64,000 nt of DNA from UBA6049 sp965662345 (GTDB lineage Bacteria; Bacteroidota; Bacteroidia; Flavobacteriales_G; Salibacteraceae), in contig CBFIHE010000013.1 in assembly GCA_965662345.1 (NCBI GenBank), forward strand, positions 6,491 to 70,490, given 5' to 3'. Numbering within the stretch: the stretch's first letter is position 1; each line of letters starts with the position of its first letter. The position numbers were made by a program, and so were the translations under genes. Of this stretch, positions 46,437 through 55,733 are shown in pieces. A model generated the notes under the pieces. That model worked only from the letters and a program-made list of their open reading frames with translations, made no database searches and had not been told where the DNA came from.

Positions 46437-49058
46437 ATGAAAAAGTACCATACTCTCACCAAAATCATATTCCCCGCTCTGTTTATAGCCGTTTTAACAA
46501 GTTGCGCACTTTTAAAACCCAAAGAACAAGCACCTGAGCACGTAGTATATCTAGATACGGTAGATGTGTACAACGAACCACCAGTATTTCCATACAGACC
46601 TTCAGAAACCAGAAAATGGGATATTATCCACACCAAATTAGATGTTCGTTTTGATTGGGAAAAACAGTACTTATACGGCAAAGCGGTGATTTCGCTAACT
46701 CCTTATTTCTATTCTACAGATAAACTGGTTCTTGATGCCAAGGGGTTTGATGTGAATGAGGTTAGCTTAGTTCAAAACGATAAACGCAGAGAGATTCCTT
46801 TCTCATATGACGGAATGTTTATTACCGCCAACCTGCCTTCAACATACACCCGCACAGACACGGCTACCCTCTTTATTGAGTACACTGCAAAACCTAACGA
46901 GTTAGAAGTAGATGGTGGCTCTGCAATTACTGATGCAAAAGGATTGTACTTTATAAACCCACTAGGAGAAGAAAAAGGAAAACCTATGCAAATTTGGACG
47001 CAAGGCGAAGTGGAAGCCAGCTCTTGCTGGTTCCCAACAATTGATGCACCAAATGAAAGAACCACTCAAGAAATTTGCATTACGGTACAAGACACGTTCA
47101 AAACCTTATCTAACGGCACACTGGAGTTCTCAACACAAAACGAAAACGGGACACGTACAGATTGCTGGGTGCAAAACAAACCCCACGCTCCTTATCTTTT
47201 TATGATGGCGGTTGGAGATTTCTCTGTGACCAAAGACCAGCATAACGACACCCTAGAACTTAGTTATTATGTAGAGCCAAAATACGGTCCTTATGCCCGA
47301 GACATTTTCGGGAAAACGGGTGAAATGATAGATGTGTACTCCAAATTACTGGGCGTTGAATATCCTTGGGACAAATATGCCCAAGTAGTAGTTCGCGACT
47401 ATGTGTCTGGAGCTATGGAAAACACTTCTGCAGTAATTTTTGGTGAATTTGCCCAACGTACCAAACGTGAGCTTATTGATAATAGTCCAGAAGATGTTAT
47501 TGCACATGAACTCTTCCATCATTGGTTTGGAGATTTGGTTACCTGTGAGTCTTGGAGTAACCTGCCGCTAAATGAAAGCTTTGCTACTTATGGTGAGTAT
47601 TTGTGGAGAGAAGCAGCTTACGGCAGAGCTATAGCAGACATTCACCTGCAAGAAGACCTAACTGGTTACTTATACGAGTTCCAGTCTGGAAAAGCGGTAG
47701 ACCTAGTTCGCTTCCGCTATGATAAGCCAGATGATATGTTTGACAGTCACTCTTATGCTAAGGGAGGACGAATTCTACATATGTTGAGAAAGTACGTTGG
47801 CGATGAAGCCTTTTTTGAAGGACTGAAATTATACCTCAACCAAAATGCATTCAAACCTGCCGAAATGCACAACCTACGGTTAGCCATGGAAGAAATCACA
47901 GGAGAAGACCTCAATTGGTTCTTCAACCAATGGTTTTTTGATAAAGGTCATCCGCAACTGCGTGTTTCTTATGATTATAACGATTCTCTAAAGCAGCAAA
48001 TCATTCATGTAGAACAACTTCAGAATCGCGAGAAATACCCGATATATCAGCTTCCAGTAGATGTAGACTTGCTTTACTCAGGTAATAGATCAGAGCGTAA
48101 ACAAATTGAAATCACTACTGCAGATACCTTTATAGCACTTGCTACATTAGAGAAACCCATAGCGGTAGATTTTGATGCAGAGAAAATGCTATTGGCTGAA
48201 ATTGAAGAACTTATGCCCATAGACTGGCATCTCGCACTGTATGATAGAAGTGATCTATATATAACCCAACGAAATGCAGTACAAGCTTTTGGCACGCACG
48301 CTATTAAAAACACCTCTGCACGTGAGGCCTTGTTCAATGCGGTGAATAACCCGTTCTACGGAATAAGGCTTGAAGCCATTAAACAAGCCGAGATAATGTA
48401 TAGATTAAACGCGAATAGAGCCAAAGTTATGCTAGACTCATTAGCTTATCATGATTCTAAATCTACTGTTAGAGCTGAAGCTATTTTGGCAACTCTAGAT
48501 TTTGGCACGCCAAATACGCAAGCGGTAGAAACAGCTTTAGGGGATAGTTCATACCTAGTTGTGATTTCTGCGTTAGAAACTCTGTTTGATATTGACAGTG
48601 TAAAGGCTATAAATAAGGCAGAGCAATTTAAGGATGACCCCAATATGGAGTTAAGATTAATGTGCGCAGAGCTCTTTGCCATGAGTGGAAACCCAAGTTA
48701 TGCAAACTTCTTCAACACCTTAGACGAAGAATTAACAGGGTTTGATCGCATCAGCTACTATGCACTTTTGCCCGTTTATGCCCTCAATACCAAAGATGAC
48801 AACATACTTGAGAATGCTGTGCCTAGGCTAGAAAAAGGTGCTCTATCTAAATCTGCTTGGTACGTTAGGTATTACGCCATTGCTGGTCTGCAGCAAATTG
48901 AAGAATATTATGCCTCAAAAGCTTCTGAAGCTAAAGACGAAAAAATCAAAGCCAAGTACGAGTTTAAAAAGTTAAAGGTAGCTGATGTATTGAAAAATGT
49001 AGCCGCCAATACGCGCGAAGATCAACTTAAAATGCTCTTGAAGAATGGAGCCGAATAA
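46437..49058 (+). CDS. M1 family metallopeptidase (aminopeptidase N-like), lipoprotein
   Basis: An 873-residue zinc aminopeptidase. The signal peptide ends at a lipobox, VLTSCALL, so it is anchored by Cys23. The exopeptidase motif appears as SGAMENTSAVIF and the zinc motif as HELFHHWFGD, with the third ligand Glu in NLPLNESFATYGEYLW. The C-terminal 270 residues are helical repeats of HEAT type (ALFNAVNNPFYGIRLEAIKQ and following), typical of the larger bacterial M1 enzymes. It should trim peptides in the periplasm or at the outer membrane. The ATG at 46437 was chosen because it directly begins the signal peptide. Confidence 0.94.
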   Translation: MKKYHTLTKIIFPALFIAVLTSCALLKPKEQAPEHVVYLDTVDVYNEPPVFPYRPSETRKWDIIHTKLDVRFDWEKQYLYGKAVISLTPYFYSTDKLVLDAKGFDVNEVSLVQNDKRREIPFSYDGMFITANLPSTYTRTDTATLFIEYTAKPNELEVDGGSAITDAKGLYFINPLGEEKGKPMQIWTQGEVEASSCWFPTIDAPNERTTQEICITVQDTFKTLSNGTLEFSTQNENGTRTDCWVQNKPHAPYLFMMAVGDFSVTKDQHNDTLELSYYVEPKYGPYARDIFGKTGEMIDVYSKLLGVEYPWDKYAQVVVRDYVSGAMENTSAVIFGEFAQRTKRELIDNSPEDVIAHELFHHWFGDLVTCESWSNLPLNESFATYGEYLWREAAYGRAIADIHLQEDLTGYLYEFQSGKAVDLVRFRYDKPDDMFDSHSYAKGGRILHMLRKYVGDEAFFEGLKLYLNQNAFKPAEMHNLRLAMEEITGEDLNWFFNQWFFDKGHPQLRVSYDYNDSLKQQIIHVEQLQNREKYPIYQLPVDVDLLYSGNRSERKQIEITTADTFIALATLEKPIAVDFDAEKMLLAEIEELMPIDWHLALYDRSDLYITQRNAVQAFGTHAIKNTSAREALFNAVNNPFYGIRLEAIKQAEIMYRLNANRAKVMLDSLAYHDSKSTVRAEAILATLDFGTPNTQAVETALGDSSYLVVISALETLFDIDSVKAINKAEQFKDDPNMELRLMCAELFAMSGNPSYANFFNTLDEELTGFDRISYYALLPVYALNTKDDNILENAVPRLEKGALSKSAWYVRYYAIAGLQQIEEYYASKASEAKDEKIKAKYEFKKLKVADVLKNVAANTREDQLKMLLKNGAE

Positions 49059-49061
49059 TCG

Positions 49062-49544
49062 CTAGAACAGCCCTGCCTTACTTTCTCCTTTTTCTGATTG
49101 CTCAAACCCCATGTCTGGTACAGTTGGTTTTGCAGAGGCAGCTGCAACCGCCAGTTTATCGCAACGTTCATTCTCTGGGATATTGGCATGTCCTTTTACC
49201 CAAACCATTTTCACTTTATGTCTTGGGTAAATGGTTAGAAACCGCTTCCAAAGGTCTTTATTCTTTTTCCCTTTAAAGCCCTTTTTCACCCACCCAAATA
49301 CCCAGCCCAGCTCAATGGATTGTACCACATACTTTGAGTCTGAGTAAATGGTTACTTCATGAGCTTCACCTTTCAGTTGTTCCAGTGCCACTATTACCGC
49401 TAAAAGCTCCATGCGGTTATTTGTAGTTCTACGAAAACCCCCTGAAAGTTCCTTGCGGTGCTTACCCGCAAGAAGAACAACTCCAAACCCGCCTGGACCT
49501 GGATTTCCTAGTGATGAACCATCTGTGTAAACTGTTATTTGCAT
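49062..49544 (-). CDS. rnhA: Ribonuclease HI
   Basis: A 160-residue enzyme that degrades the RNA strand of RNA-DNA hybrids. Catalytic carboxylates are visible in order: Asp in VYTDGSSLGNPG, Glu in NNRMELLAV, Asp in IYSDSKYV and Asp in NERCDKLAV. The basic protrusion (GWVKKGFKGKKNKDLW) and VKGHANIPENE are typical. The ATG overlaps the stop of the M23 peptidase gene by one base, so the two are coupled. The last 20 residues are a short polar tail. Confidence 0.95.
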   Translation of the reverse strand: MQITVYTDGSSLGNPGPGGFGVVLLAGKHRKELSGGFRRTTNNRMELLAVIVALEQLKGEAHEVTIYSDSKYVVQSIELGWVFGWVKKGFKGKKNKDLWKRFLTIYPRHKVKMVWVKGHANIPENERCDKLAVAAASAKPTVPDMGFEQSEKGESKAGLF

Positions 49545-50437
49545 TAAAACACAATGTAAAGTTCAGGATTAACGGCTTGTCCGTCTTCCCAAAGTTCAAA
49601 ATGCAAATGGGGGCCTGTTGTATGCTCTCCAGAATTACCTACAATGGCAATAGCCTCACCTGCCTCTACCGCATCGCCTGGCTTCTTCAATAAAACAGAA
49701 CAATGCTTATAGCTACTCACTAAGTTATTGCGGTGCTGCAGTTGTATTACATAACCACTTTCGGTTGTCCAATCTGCCATTGTAACGGTTCCATCCATAA
49801 TGGCTTTAATAGCTTCATTCTCATCTGCAACTACATCTACACCGTAGTGTCTTTCTTCAGCATCAAAAGATGACGAAACAACACCTTTGATTGGAGTAAA
49901 GAAAAAATACGTGCTCTTTGCTTGGTTTCCCTTCAAGTTCTGGTTGATTGTATACTCCTCTTCGTCTTCAATTTTGGCACGAAAAGCCGAGTCTGCATCA
50001 CTTCTATCGTCTTGTATGTTGTCGTAAGCCTGATCTGGATTTATCTCACCCTCAATGGTATCATTCAAAGGCTCTCCTGATAGAATACGCCTTACATTCA
50101 TGATATACCTATCTCTTGTAGTTAGTTCATTTTCCAAGCTATCTGATTTAAATACGGCATAGGCAGCATTTCTCTTCGTTTCAATATCACTATATCCAGG
50201 TATATATTCTCGTAACGGAGTAAATGCAATTAAACTGGAAAGAGCAACAATGAGTACAATCAAAACAAGGCCTACATAAGTAAACACGTTAAGGGGTGTT
50301 AACTGCCAAGACAAACGTTCTTCAAACGTATCATCATTCAGTAATACCAACCGATACTTGTGCTTGAGCTTATCTTTGAACTTTGCTTTATTTCCTGATT
50401 CAGACTGCATGAATGCGGCAAATATCTTAAAAACCAT
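49544..50437 (-). CDS. M23 family metallopeptidase (LytM-type), membrane-anchored
   Basis: A 297-residue peptidoglycan endopeptidase. A basic cytoplasmic start (KAKFKDKLKHKYRL) is followed by a membrane helix at about residues 52-72 and a coiled coil. The C-terminal peptidase domain has zinc ligands in ERHYGVDVV (H-x3-D) and GPHLHFE (H-x-H), plus the glycine-rich VGNSGEHTTGPH, so it looks active. The start is either 50437 or the second ATG at 50410 (MQSESGNKAK). It would cut cross-links in the periplasm. Confidence 0.92.
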   Translation of the reverse strand: MVFKIFAAFMQSESGNKAKFKDKLKHKYRLVLLNDDTFEERLSWQLTPLNVFTYVGLVLIVLIVALSSLIAFTPLREYIPGYSDIETKRNAAYAVFKSDSLENELTTRDRYIMNVRRILSGEPLNDTIEGEINPDQAYDNIQDDRSDADSAFRAKIEDEEEYTINQNLKGNQAKSTYFFFTPIKGVVSSSFDAEERHYGVDVVADENEAIKAIMDGTVTMADWTTESGYVIQLQHRNNLVSSYKHCSVLLKKPGDAVEAGEAIAIVGNSGEHTTGPHLHFELWEDGQAVNPELYIVF

Positions 50438-50479
50438 GGGTTACCGCGCAAATGAGCAGCCGCAGTCTTTAAAATAAAA

Positions 50480-50487
50480 TAATTTTG
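50480..50487 (+). promoter_or_regulatory. Promoter -7 box of the sprE/porW gene
   Basis: TAATTTTG, an exact TAnnTTTG match. Transcription would begin near 50494, which argues against the TTG start at 50493 and for the ATG at 50523 or 50538. Confidence 0.5.
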
Positions 50488-50522
50488 GCCGCTTGAAGTT
50501 ATCTTCACTCAATACAACGTTG

Positions 50523-53186
50523 ATGATTCCTACGCGCATGCGTGCATACCGTTTTTTGTTTTCTGTGGCGTTCATTGCTGCTGTGCTATTGCTATCGCGA
50601 TGCTCTACTGAAAAAACAGGCTGGGCACATCGTACCTATCACAATATCAATGCTCGCTTTAATGGCTATTTCAACGCCAAAGAGAAGGTGAAGGAGTCTA
50701 TGGCAACCTTTGAAGAAAGCTATGAAGAAGACTACACGCGCTTACTTCCAGTCTTCATCCAGACCAATGAGCAAAGTGCGCAAACTGTGTTGGCAGATAT
50801 GGATGTTGCCATTGAAAAGTGCTCCAAAGTAATTAATAGGCACAGCATAGAAAAGCGAAATGATGAGTATGTAAAGTGGATTGATGAATGCTATTTTGTG
50901 ATTGGTCAGGCTAATTATCATAAAATGGAGTTTGCTCAGTCTAAGCAGTTTTTTGAGTTTGTCTCCAAAAAGTATAAAGACCAAGAAACCAAATACGATG
51001 CTATGGTTTGGCTTGCCAGAACTTACATTAGGCAAGAAAACTACATGAAGGCAGAGCGCATACTCAGATTAGCCGAGGGCGATGAAGGTTTTCCCGAGCG
51101 ACTCCTTCCTGAACTGAGAAAAATATACACAGACCTTTATATTCAACAGAAGAATTACCCCCTTGCGTTACCAGAGCTAAAACTTGCTACCCAAATTGCT
51201 ACCAATAAAAAGGATCGCACCCGGTTAACATTTCTATTGGGTCAGATTTATGCAGAGCAGGGTGAATATCAAAATGCATCTATGGCCTACAAGCGAGTTA
51301 TCGCAATGCATCCCGACTACAAAATGACTTTTTACGCAAAGATTCAACTGGCCTTGTCATACAATACCGAATATGGTGGCCGTGATGAGATTCGTAAAGA
51401 GCTATACAAAATGCTGGCTGATGAGAAATATATAGAATTCAGAGATCAAATCTATTACGGCCTTGCTATGATGGATGAGCAAGAAGGAAATATTCCTGCC
51501 ACTCTAGAAAATCTGCAAAACTCTGTTGATGCGAGCATTAACAACAATAACCAGAAAGGGAAAAGCTTCTTGAAAATGGGTGAGATTCATTTTGAACAAA
51601 GAAAATATCGCCCTGCCCAAGCTTACTACGACTCGTGTACCTCATTCCTTAGTCCAGACTATCCTGAATATGAAGATATCGTTCGAATTGCTCAAAACTT
51701 AGATGATTTGGTCACCCAAATACTAATCATAGAAGAGCAAGATAGCTTACTCAGGGTCGCTCGTATGTCTGAGAATGAGCGCGACAGGCTTATTGCAGAA
51801 ATTATTCAGAACAAACTTGAGGAACAAGAAAGAGAGGAAGCAGAGTTTGAAGCAGCACAATTTGCAGAATCACAAAACGACCCCTTTGGTTCTGGTGGTG
51901 TAGAAAACCCTAGCATAGGTGGACCTCCTTCACCAGGTGGCAATAAATGGTATTTCTATAATCCAGCAACGGTAGGCTTTGGCGCAGGCGAATTCCGAAG
52001 AATTTGGGGAAGCAGAAGAAATGAAGATAACTGGAGAAGATCTGATAAGACCCAGCTTGATCCTGTTGAAATTGAAGAAACTATTGAAGATACAGGCTCT
52101 ACAGAATTCATAGTAGATAATACAGGAGATACCATTCGAGTAAGCAACGATTGGGAAGACCCCTCTTATTGGCTAAAAGACCTTCCGTTCACAGAAGAAC
52201 AACAAACCGCATCTGAAGATATTATTATTGATGCATATAGAGCACTAGCCATTGTTTACAAAGAGCAAATGCTAGATTTACCAGAGGCTATACACACGCT
52301 AGACACCATGAATCAGCGCTTTGCACCGCACAAGTACCAAGTGGGTGTATACTATCGCTTGTACCGCATGCATACTGAGCTCATGAATGAGAGTAAGGCG
52401 GCATTCTACAAAAACAAAATACTGCAGGAATATCCCGATTCAGACTTTGCAAAAATCTTACGCGATCCTGATTACTTCTCTAAAGCAAGCGAAGCCGAGC
52501 AAGCGGCTACTGAATATTACAACACCACGTATGGGTATTACAATAGAGAATACTACTACCAAACCATTAAAAACTGTGATATCGCTTTACAACGCTTCTC
52601 AGAATCAGAGCTTATTCCAAAGTTTAAATTGTTAAGGGCCTTGGCATCTGGCCAAGAAGAAGGAAGAGAAAGTCTAATTCAGAATCTTCAAGCACTGGCT
52701 AAAGAATACGAAGGTGAGGAAGTAGGAGAAAAAGCAACCCAATTGCTAGCAGTGCTTCAAAAGCCTGAAGAGCCAGAAGAAGAAGAGGAAAAAGAAGAAG
52801 AAGAGCCTTCTCCATATACTTACGAGCCAAATACAAAGCACAACTTTGTAGTGCTCTTGCCACAAAATAAAGGCAGCTTGCTGGTTATGAAGAATTCCAT
52901 CTCTAGCTACAACCAAAAAAATTACCGCATGGAAGGGCTAAAATCAAGAAACACCATCTTGAAAACAGACACCCATATGGTTGCTGTACAGAGTTTTAAT
53001 GATGCAGAGCGCGGACTTACCTATTTCAACAACTTCAACAACAATGAATCAGGGTTAAAATTCATTAACGACAACCAATTCCCACGCTTCATTATTTCTT
53101 ACAACAACTACGCTGTATTCTACCAGCGTAAAGATGTATCTGAATATTTAGAGTTCTTTCAAAAACACTATTTAGAAGAGAAATAG
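50523..53186 (+). CDS. sprE: Type IX secretion/gliding lipoprotein SprE (PorW)-like
   Basis: An 887-residue TPR lipoprotein. The lipobox is LLLSRCST, and the mature start TGWAHRTYHNINARFNGYFN is close to the conserved SprE/PorW opening (H-x3-[TA]-x-[YF]N and RFNGYFN). TPR-like helical repeats cover about residues 110-400 and 560-720, with acidic E-rich linkers between them (EEEEEKEEEEP near 760). A C-terminal domain follows (HNFVVLLPQNKG, and the FxKFI-type FINDNQFPRFIISYNNY). SprE links the T9SS motor to the outer membrane in Flavobacterium and is needed for secretion. This agrees with the T9SS cargo genes in this window. The start may also be the ATG at 50538. Confidence 0.85.
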   Translation: MIPTRMRAYRFLFSVAFIAAVLLLSRCSTEKTGWAHRTYHNINARFNGYFNAKEKVKESMATFEESYEEDYTRLLPVFIQTNEQSAQTVLADMDVAIEKCSKVINRHSIEKRNDEYVKWIDECYFVIGQANYHKMEFAQSKQFFEFVSKKYKDQETKYDAMVWLARTYIRQENYMKAERILRLAEGDEGFPERLLPELRKIYTDLYIQQKNYPLALPELKLATQIATNKKDRTRLTFLLGQIYAEQGEYQNASMAYKRVIAMHPDYKMTFYAKIQLALSYNTEYGGRDEIRKELYKMLADEKYIEFRDQIYYGLAMMDEQEGNIPATLENLQNSVDASINNNNQKGKSFLKMGEIHFEQRKYRPAQAYYDSCTSFLSPDYPEYEDIVRIAQNLDDLVTQILIIEEQDSLLRVARMSENERDRLIAEIIQNKLEEQEREEAEFEAAQFAESQNDPFGSGGVENPSIGGPPSPGGNKWYFYNPATVGFGAGEFRRIWGSRRNEDNWRRSDKTQLDPVEIEETIEDTGSTEFIVDNTGDTIRVSNDWEDPSYWLKDLPFTEEQQTASEDIIIDAYRALAIVYKEQMLDLPEAIHTLDTMNQRFAPHKYQVGVYYRLYRMHTELMNESKAAFYKNKILQEYPDSDFAKILRDPDYFSKASEAEQAATEYYNTTYGYYNREYYYQTIKNCDIALQRFSESELIPKFKLLRALASGQEEGRESLIQNLQALAKEYEGEEVGEKATQLLAVLQKPEEPEEEEEKEEEEPSPYTYEPNTKHNFVVLLPQNKGSLLVMKNSISSYNQKNYRMEGLKSRNTILKTDTHMVAVQSFNDAERGLTYFNNFNNNESGLKFINDNQFPRFIISYNNYAVFYQRKDVSEYLEFFQKHYLEEK

Positions 53187-53205
53187 TAGAGTTTATCTGA
53201 AAACC

Positions 53206-53213
53206 TACCTTTG
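53206..53213 (+). promoter_or_regulatory. Promoter -7 box of the bactofilin gene
   Basis: TACCTTTG is an exact TAnnTTTG match, 20 bases before the bactofilin ATG. It may also drive atpZ and the DUF6168-like gene downstream. Confidence 0.5.
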
Positions 53214-53232
53214 CAATCCTTAAACAACACAT

Positions 53233-53655
53233 ATGTTTTCCAAAAACAAAAACATGGCAAAAGGAAACGACCTTGATGGTGCTTCAAGAAATCACATTGC
53301 ACAAGGCACACGAATTAAAGGTGATGTAGAAACCGATGGTGATCTTCGAATAGATGGAACACTAGAAGGTAGCATCGTATCCAAAGGGAAATTAGTAGTG
53401 GGTAACTCTGGAAAAATAATTGGAGATATCAAATGCCAAAACGCGAATATCTCTGGTGCCATTGAAGGTAACATGTTGGTAAGCGAAATGCTAACTGTTT
53501 CCTCTACGGGCCAATTCTCTGGAGACCTCACCTACGGTAAAATGTCTGTAGAACCAGGAGCTCAACTTGAAGGTTCTTTCACCATAGCTGGAAAGGTTAA
53601 AGACATTACCTCTAATGACAGATCAAAAAAAGCCCAAGCAGAAAGGACAGCTTAA
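53233..53655 (+). CDS. Bactofilin family protein
   Basis: A 140-residue cytoskeletal protein. The central 100 residues form the bactofilin beta-helix, with regular hydrophobic/glycine turns: GTRIKGDVETDGDLRIDG, LVVGNSGKIIGDIKC, NANISGAIEGN and MSVEPGAQLEG. The tails are short and charged. Bactofilins form non-nucleotide filaments that organise cell-wall enzymes. The start is either the first Met or MAKGNDLDG (residue 8). Its last 41 bases overlap atpZ, an unusual link between a cytoskeletal gene and the ATP synthase operon. Confidence 0.93.
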   Translation: MFSKNKNMAKGNDLDGASRNHIAQGTRIKGDVETDGDLRIDGTLEGSIVSKGKLVVGNSGKIIGDIKCQNANISGAIEGNMLVSEMLTVSSTGQFSGDLTYGKMSVEPGAQLEGSFTIAGKVKDITSNDRSKKAQAERTA

Positions 53656-53845
53656 CACGCTTGTTAAGTTTTCAGGCTTGGGAATTCAAATGGGAGTTAC
53701 CATCTATCTAGGCGTACTTGCTGGTGAATGGTTAGATGGGCAGTATCCAAATGAAAAAGGCTGGTTTAAAATAGGCTGTACGCTACTAGCGGTTGCGCTA
53801 GCTATGTACTCTGTTATCGCAGAAGTGAATAAATCACAATCATGA
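53615..53845 (+). CDS. atpZ: AtpZ/AtpI family ATP synthase assembly protein
   Basis: A 76-residue protein with two membrane helices (GLGIQMGVTIYLGVLAGEWLD and CTLLAVALAMYSVIAEV), matching the F0F1 ATPase gene-1 family that precedes the structural genes in many operons; it helps c-ring assembly or divalent ion uptake. The start overlaps bactofilin in another frame by 41 bases. The only later Met (residue 26) would cut into the first helix. Confidence 0.88.
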   Translation: MTDQKKPKQKGQLNTLVKFSGLGIQMGVTIYLGVLAGEWLDGQYPNEKGWFKIGCTLLAVALAMYSVIAEVNKSQS

Positions 53846-54222
53846 AAACCGTTGCTAGGTATAACGTTCTGGTTTTTATCCTTCTTGCAGCAGCTTTCGC
53901 TTTACACATGCTCTACAGGCAACATGCAGATATACCCTATCATCAACATTTAGCTTACCGGGCCTATTTGTTCAACTATATAATGGCGGCTATTACTGGC
54001 AGTGCATTGTTTGTGTTCAGGTTTAAGTTCGCAGCCAGCCTTGGTTTTATTTTTTTTGGTTCAAGTCTTCTAAAATTCGCACTCTTTTTTGTCTTTTTCT
54101 ATCCAACCTATCACGCAGATGGTGATGTTGGAAAATATGAATTCATCACTTTTTTCATTCCGTACGCTTTGGCATTAACAGCTGAAACACGATTCTTAGT
54201 TATTGAGATGAATAAACTCTGA
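53842..54222 (+). CDS. DUF6168-like membrane protein
   Basis: A 126-residue protein with four hydrophobic helices. It sits in the position where atpI-like genes are found in Bacteroidota, overlaps atpZ by four bases (ATGA), and resembles DUF6168 proteins seen ahead of atpB in this group. The role is unknown; assembly of the F0 sector is a reasonable guess from position only. Confidence 0.72.
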   Translation: MKTVARYNVLVFILLAAAFALHMLYRQHADIPYHQHLAYRAYLFNYIMAAITGSALFVFRFKFAASLGFIFFGSSLLKFALFFVFFYPTYHADGDVGKYEFITFFIPYALALTAETRFLVIEMNKL

Positions 54223-54319
54223 ATAAACTGAACAAGTTGGTCATTTTATCTGCCATTGGCAACCATGCCTTTTCCTCTGATTTTCAGCATCTCCCACCAA
54301 AATTCAACACCTTCACAGA

Positions 54320-54351
54320 TTAAACTAAAAATAGTGGGTTTAAACTAAAAA
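54320..54351. repeat. Two direct copies of TTAAACTAAAAA
   Basis: The 12-mer TTAAACTAAAAA occurs at 54320-54331 and again at 54340-54351, exactly 20 bases apart (two helical turns), just upstream of the atpB -7 box. Same-face spacing suggests a possible protein-binding pair or an AT-rich promoter enhancer. Confidence 0.6.
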
Positions 54352-54358
54352 GAATGAG

Positions 54359-54366
54359 TAGTTTTG
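54359..54366 (+). promoter_or_regulatory. Promoter -7 box of the atpB-atpG operon
   Basis: TAGTTTTG, an exact TAnnTTTG match 24 bases before the atpB ATG at 54391. It indicates a main promoter separate from atpZ. Confidence 0.55.
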
Positions 54367-54390
54367 CCGCGATTTTCAAGACGGAAAAAG

Positions 54391-55500
54391 ATGCCAAGCA
54401 AATTGCTCAATTCAGCACTCGCAGTACTATTCTCCCTAGCGATAAGCGCCACTTCTTATGCGCAACATACTGAAAACGAAGAAGCTCAACATGAGCATCA
54501 ACACCAAACTGAGCAGGTAGAGCATGGCATGCCTGAACATGGAAAATCGGCAATAGAAGACGAGATTTCAGAAACCATTGACCATCACTTAATCGATGAG
54601 CACGGTTTCACCTTGGTGCACGGTGTAAGCTTTCCGCTTCCTGTAATTCTTATTGACGAAGGCGTTCATTTCTTCATGTCTTCTGCGTTTCACCATGGAG
54701 AAGAAGTGGTTGAATCCAACGGAAAATATTATGCTTTACATCACGGCAAAATCTACAGAACTGATGCTGCTGGTACTTTTGAGTATGATGAACATCACCA
54801 TCCCACAAACGCTCAACCACTTGATTTATCCATTACAAAGAATGTATTAGCCATTATTCTTATGGCAGTGCTTATGATTGTGTTAATGAAAGGAGCTGCT
54901 AAATCGTACGAAAAAGGACCTATACCTACCGGATTTGGTAGATTCTTAGAGCCGCTCGTAATTTTTGTACGTGATGAAATAGCTATTCCCAACATTGGTG
55001 AGAAGCACTACAAGAAATACATGAATTATTTACTTACGGTGTTTTTCTTCGTTTGGTTCATGAACTTAGCAGGAATGCTCCCTCTTGGGCTGAATGTAAC
55101 AGGAAACATTGCTGTTACCTTTTCATTAGCCATTCTTACCTTCATCATTACGCAGTTTACAGCAAACAAGAATTATTGGGGCCACATCTTCTGGATGCCA
55201 GGAGTTCCCACTCCTATGAAAATCATTTTGGCACCAATTGAGCTGTTGGGCGTATTCATTAAGCCTTTCGCTCTTATGATTCGTTTATACGCCAACATTA
55301 AAGCGGGACACGTGGTGTTAATGAGCCTAATTGGATTGATGTTTATCTTCCAAAACTGGGGCGCTAAAGGAGCATTTTTTGGACTAACCTTCTTGTTATC
55401 ATTACTAGAATTATTGGTTGCAGCACTTCAAGCATACATCTTTACTATGTTGTCTGCTTTGTACTTTGGTGCAGCCGTAGAAGAACACGACCATCATTAA
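54391..55500 (+). CDS. atpB: ATP synthase F0 subunit a
   Basis: The proton-channel subunit, 369 residues. A signal-like N-terminus (ending ATSYAQ) and a periplasmic extension of about 125 residues, very rich in His and Glu (HEHQHQ, HHHP, HHGE), precede the usual five or six helices. The essential Arg is in PFALMIRLYANIKAGH at about residue 300. The extension is typical of Bacteroidota subunit a but much longer than in E. coli. The ATG at 54391 gives the clean signal; an earlier start at 54364 lies within or next to the promoter. Confidence 0.95.
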   Translation: MPSKLLNSALAVLFSLAISATSYAQHTENEEAQHEHQHQTEQVEHGMPEHGKSAIEDEISETIDHHLIDEHGFTLVHGVSFPLPVILIDEGVHFFMSSAFHHGEEVVESNGKYYALHHGKIYRTDAAGTFEYDEHHHPTNAQPLDLSITKNVLAIILMAVLMIVLMKGAAKSYEKGPIPTGFGRFLEPLVIFVRDEIAIPNIGEKHYKKYMNYLLTVFFFVWFMNLAGMLPLGLNVTGNIAVTFSLAILTFIITQFTANKNYWGHIFWMPGVPTPMKIILAPIELLGVFIKPFALMIRLYANIKAGHVVLMSLIGLMFIFQNWGAKGAFFGLTFLLSLLELLVAALQAYIFTMLSALYFGAAVEEHDHH

Positions 55501-55528
55501 TTAGTAACTGTTTAAATCCAAATAAATC

Positions 55529-55720
55529 ATGGAAATTCCAGCTATTGTAGGTGCAGGTTTGATCGTAATCGGTGCCGGTATGGGTATCGGTAGAATTGGT
55601 GGATCAGCGATGGAAGCTATCGCTCGTCAGCCAGAAGCTGCCGGTAAAATTCAAACAGCAATGTTGATTGCAGCAGCGCTTATTGAAGGTATTGGTTTCG
55701 CAGCACTTTTCGCAGCGTAG
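55529..55720 (+). CDS. atpE: ATP synthase F0 subunit c
   Basis: The rotor ring subunit, 63 residues, two helices joined by the polar loop ARQPEA. The ion-carrying residue is Glu53 in AALIEGIGF. Gly follows it instead of the Ser/Thr typical of Na+-binding rings, so proton coupling is likely. It is shorter than most c subunits (about 70-80) but complete. Confidence 0.95.
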   Translation: MEIPAIVGAGLIVIGAGMGIGRIGGSAMEAIARQPEAAGKIQTAMLIAAALIEGIGFAALFAA

Positions 55721-55733
55721 CAAATCCAACTTG

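Noticed and set aside
50493..50522. TTG start for the sprE/porW gene
   Set aside because: It would lie at or before the predicted transcription start, and the lipoprotein signal begins cleanly from later ATGs.
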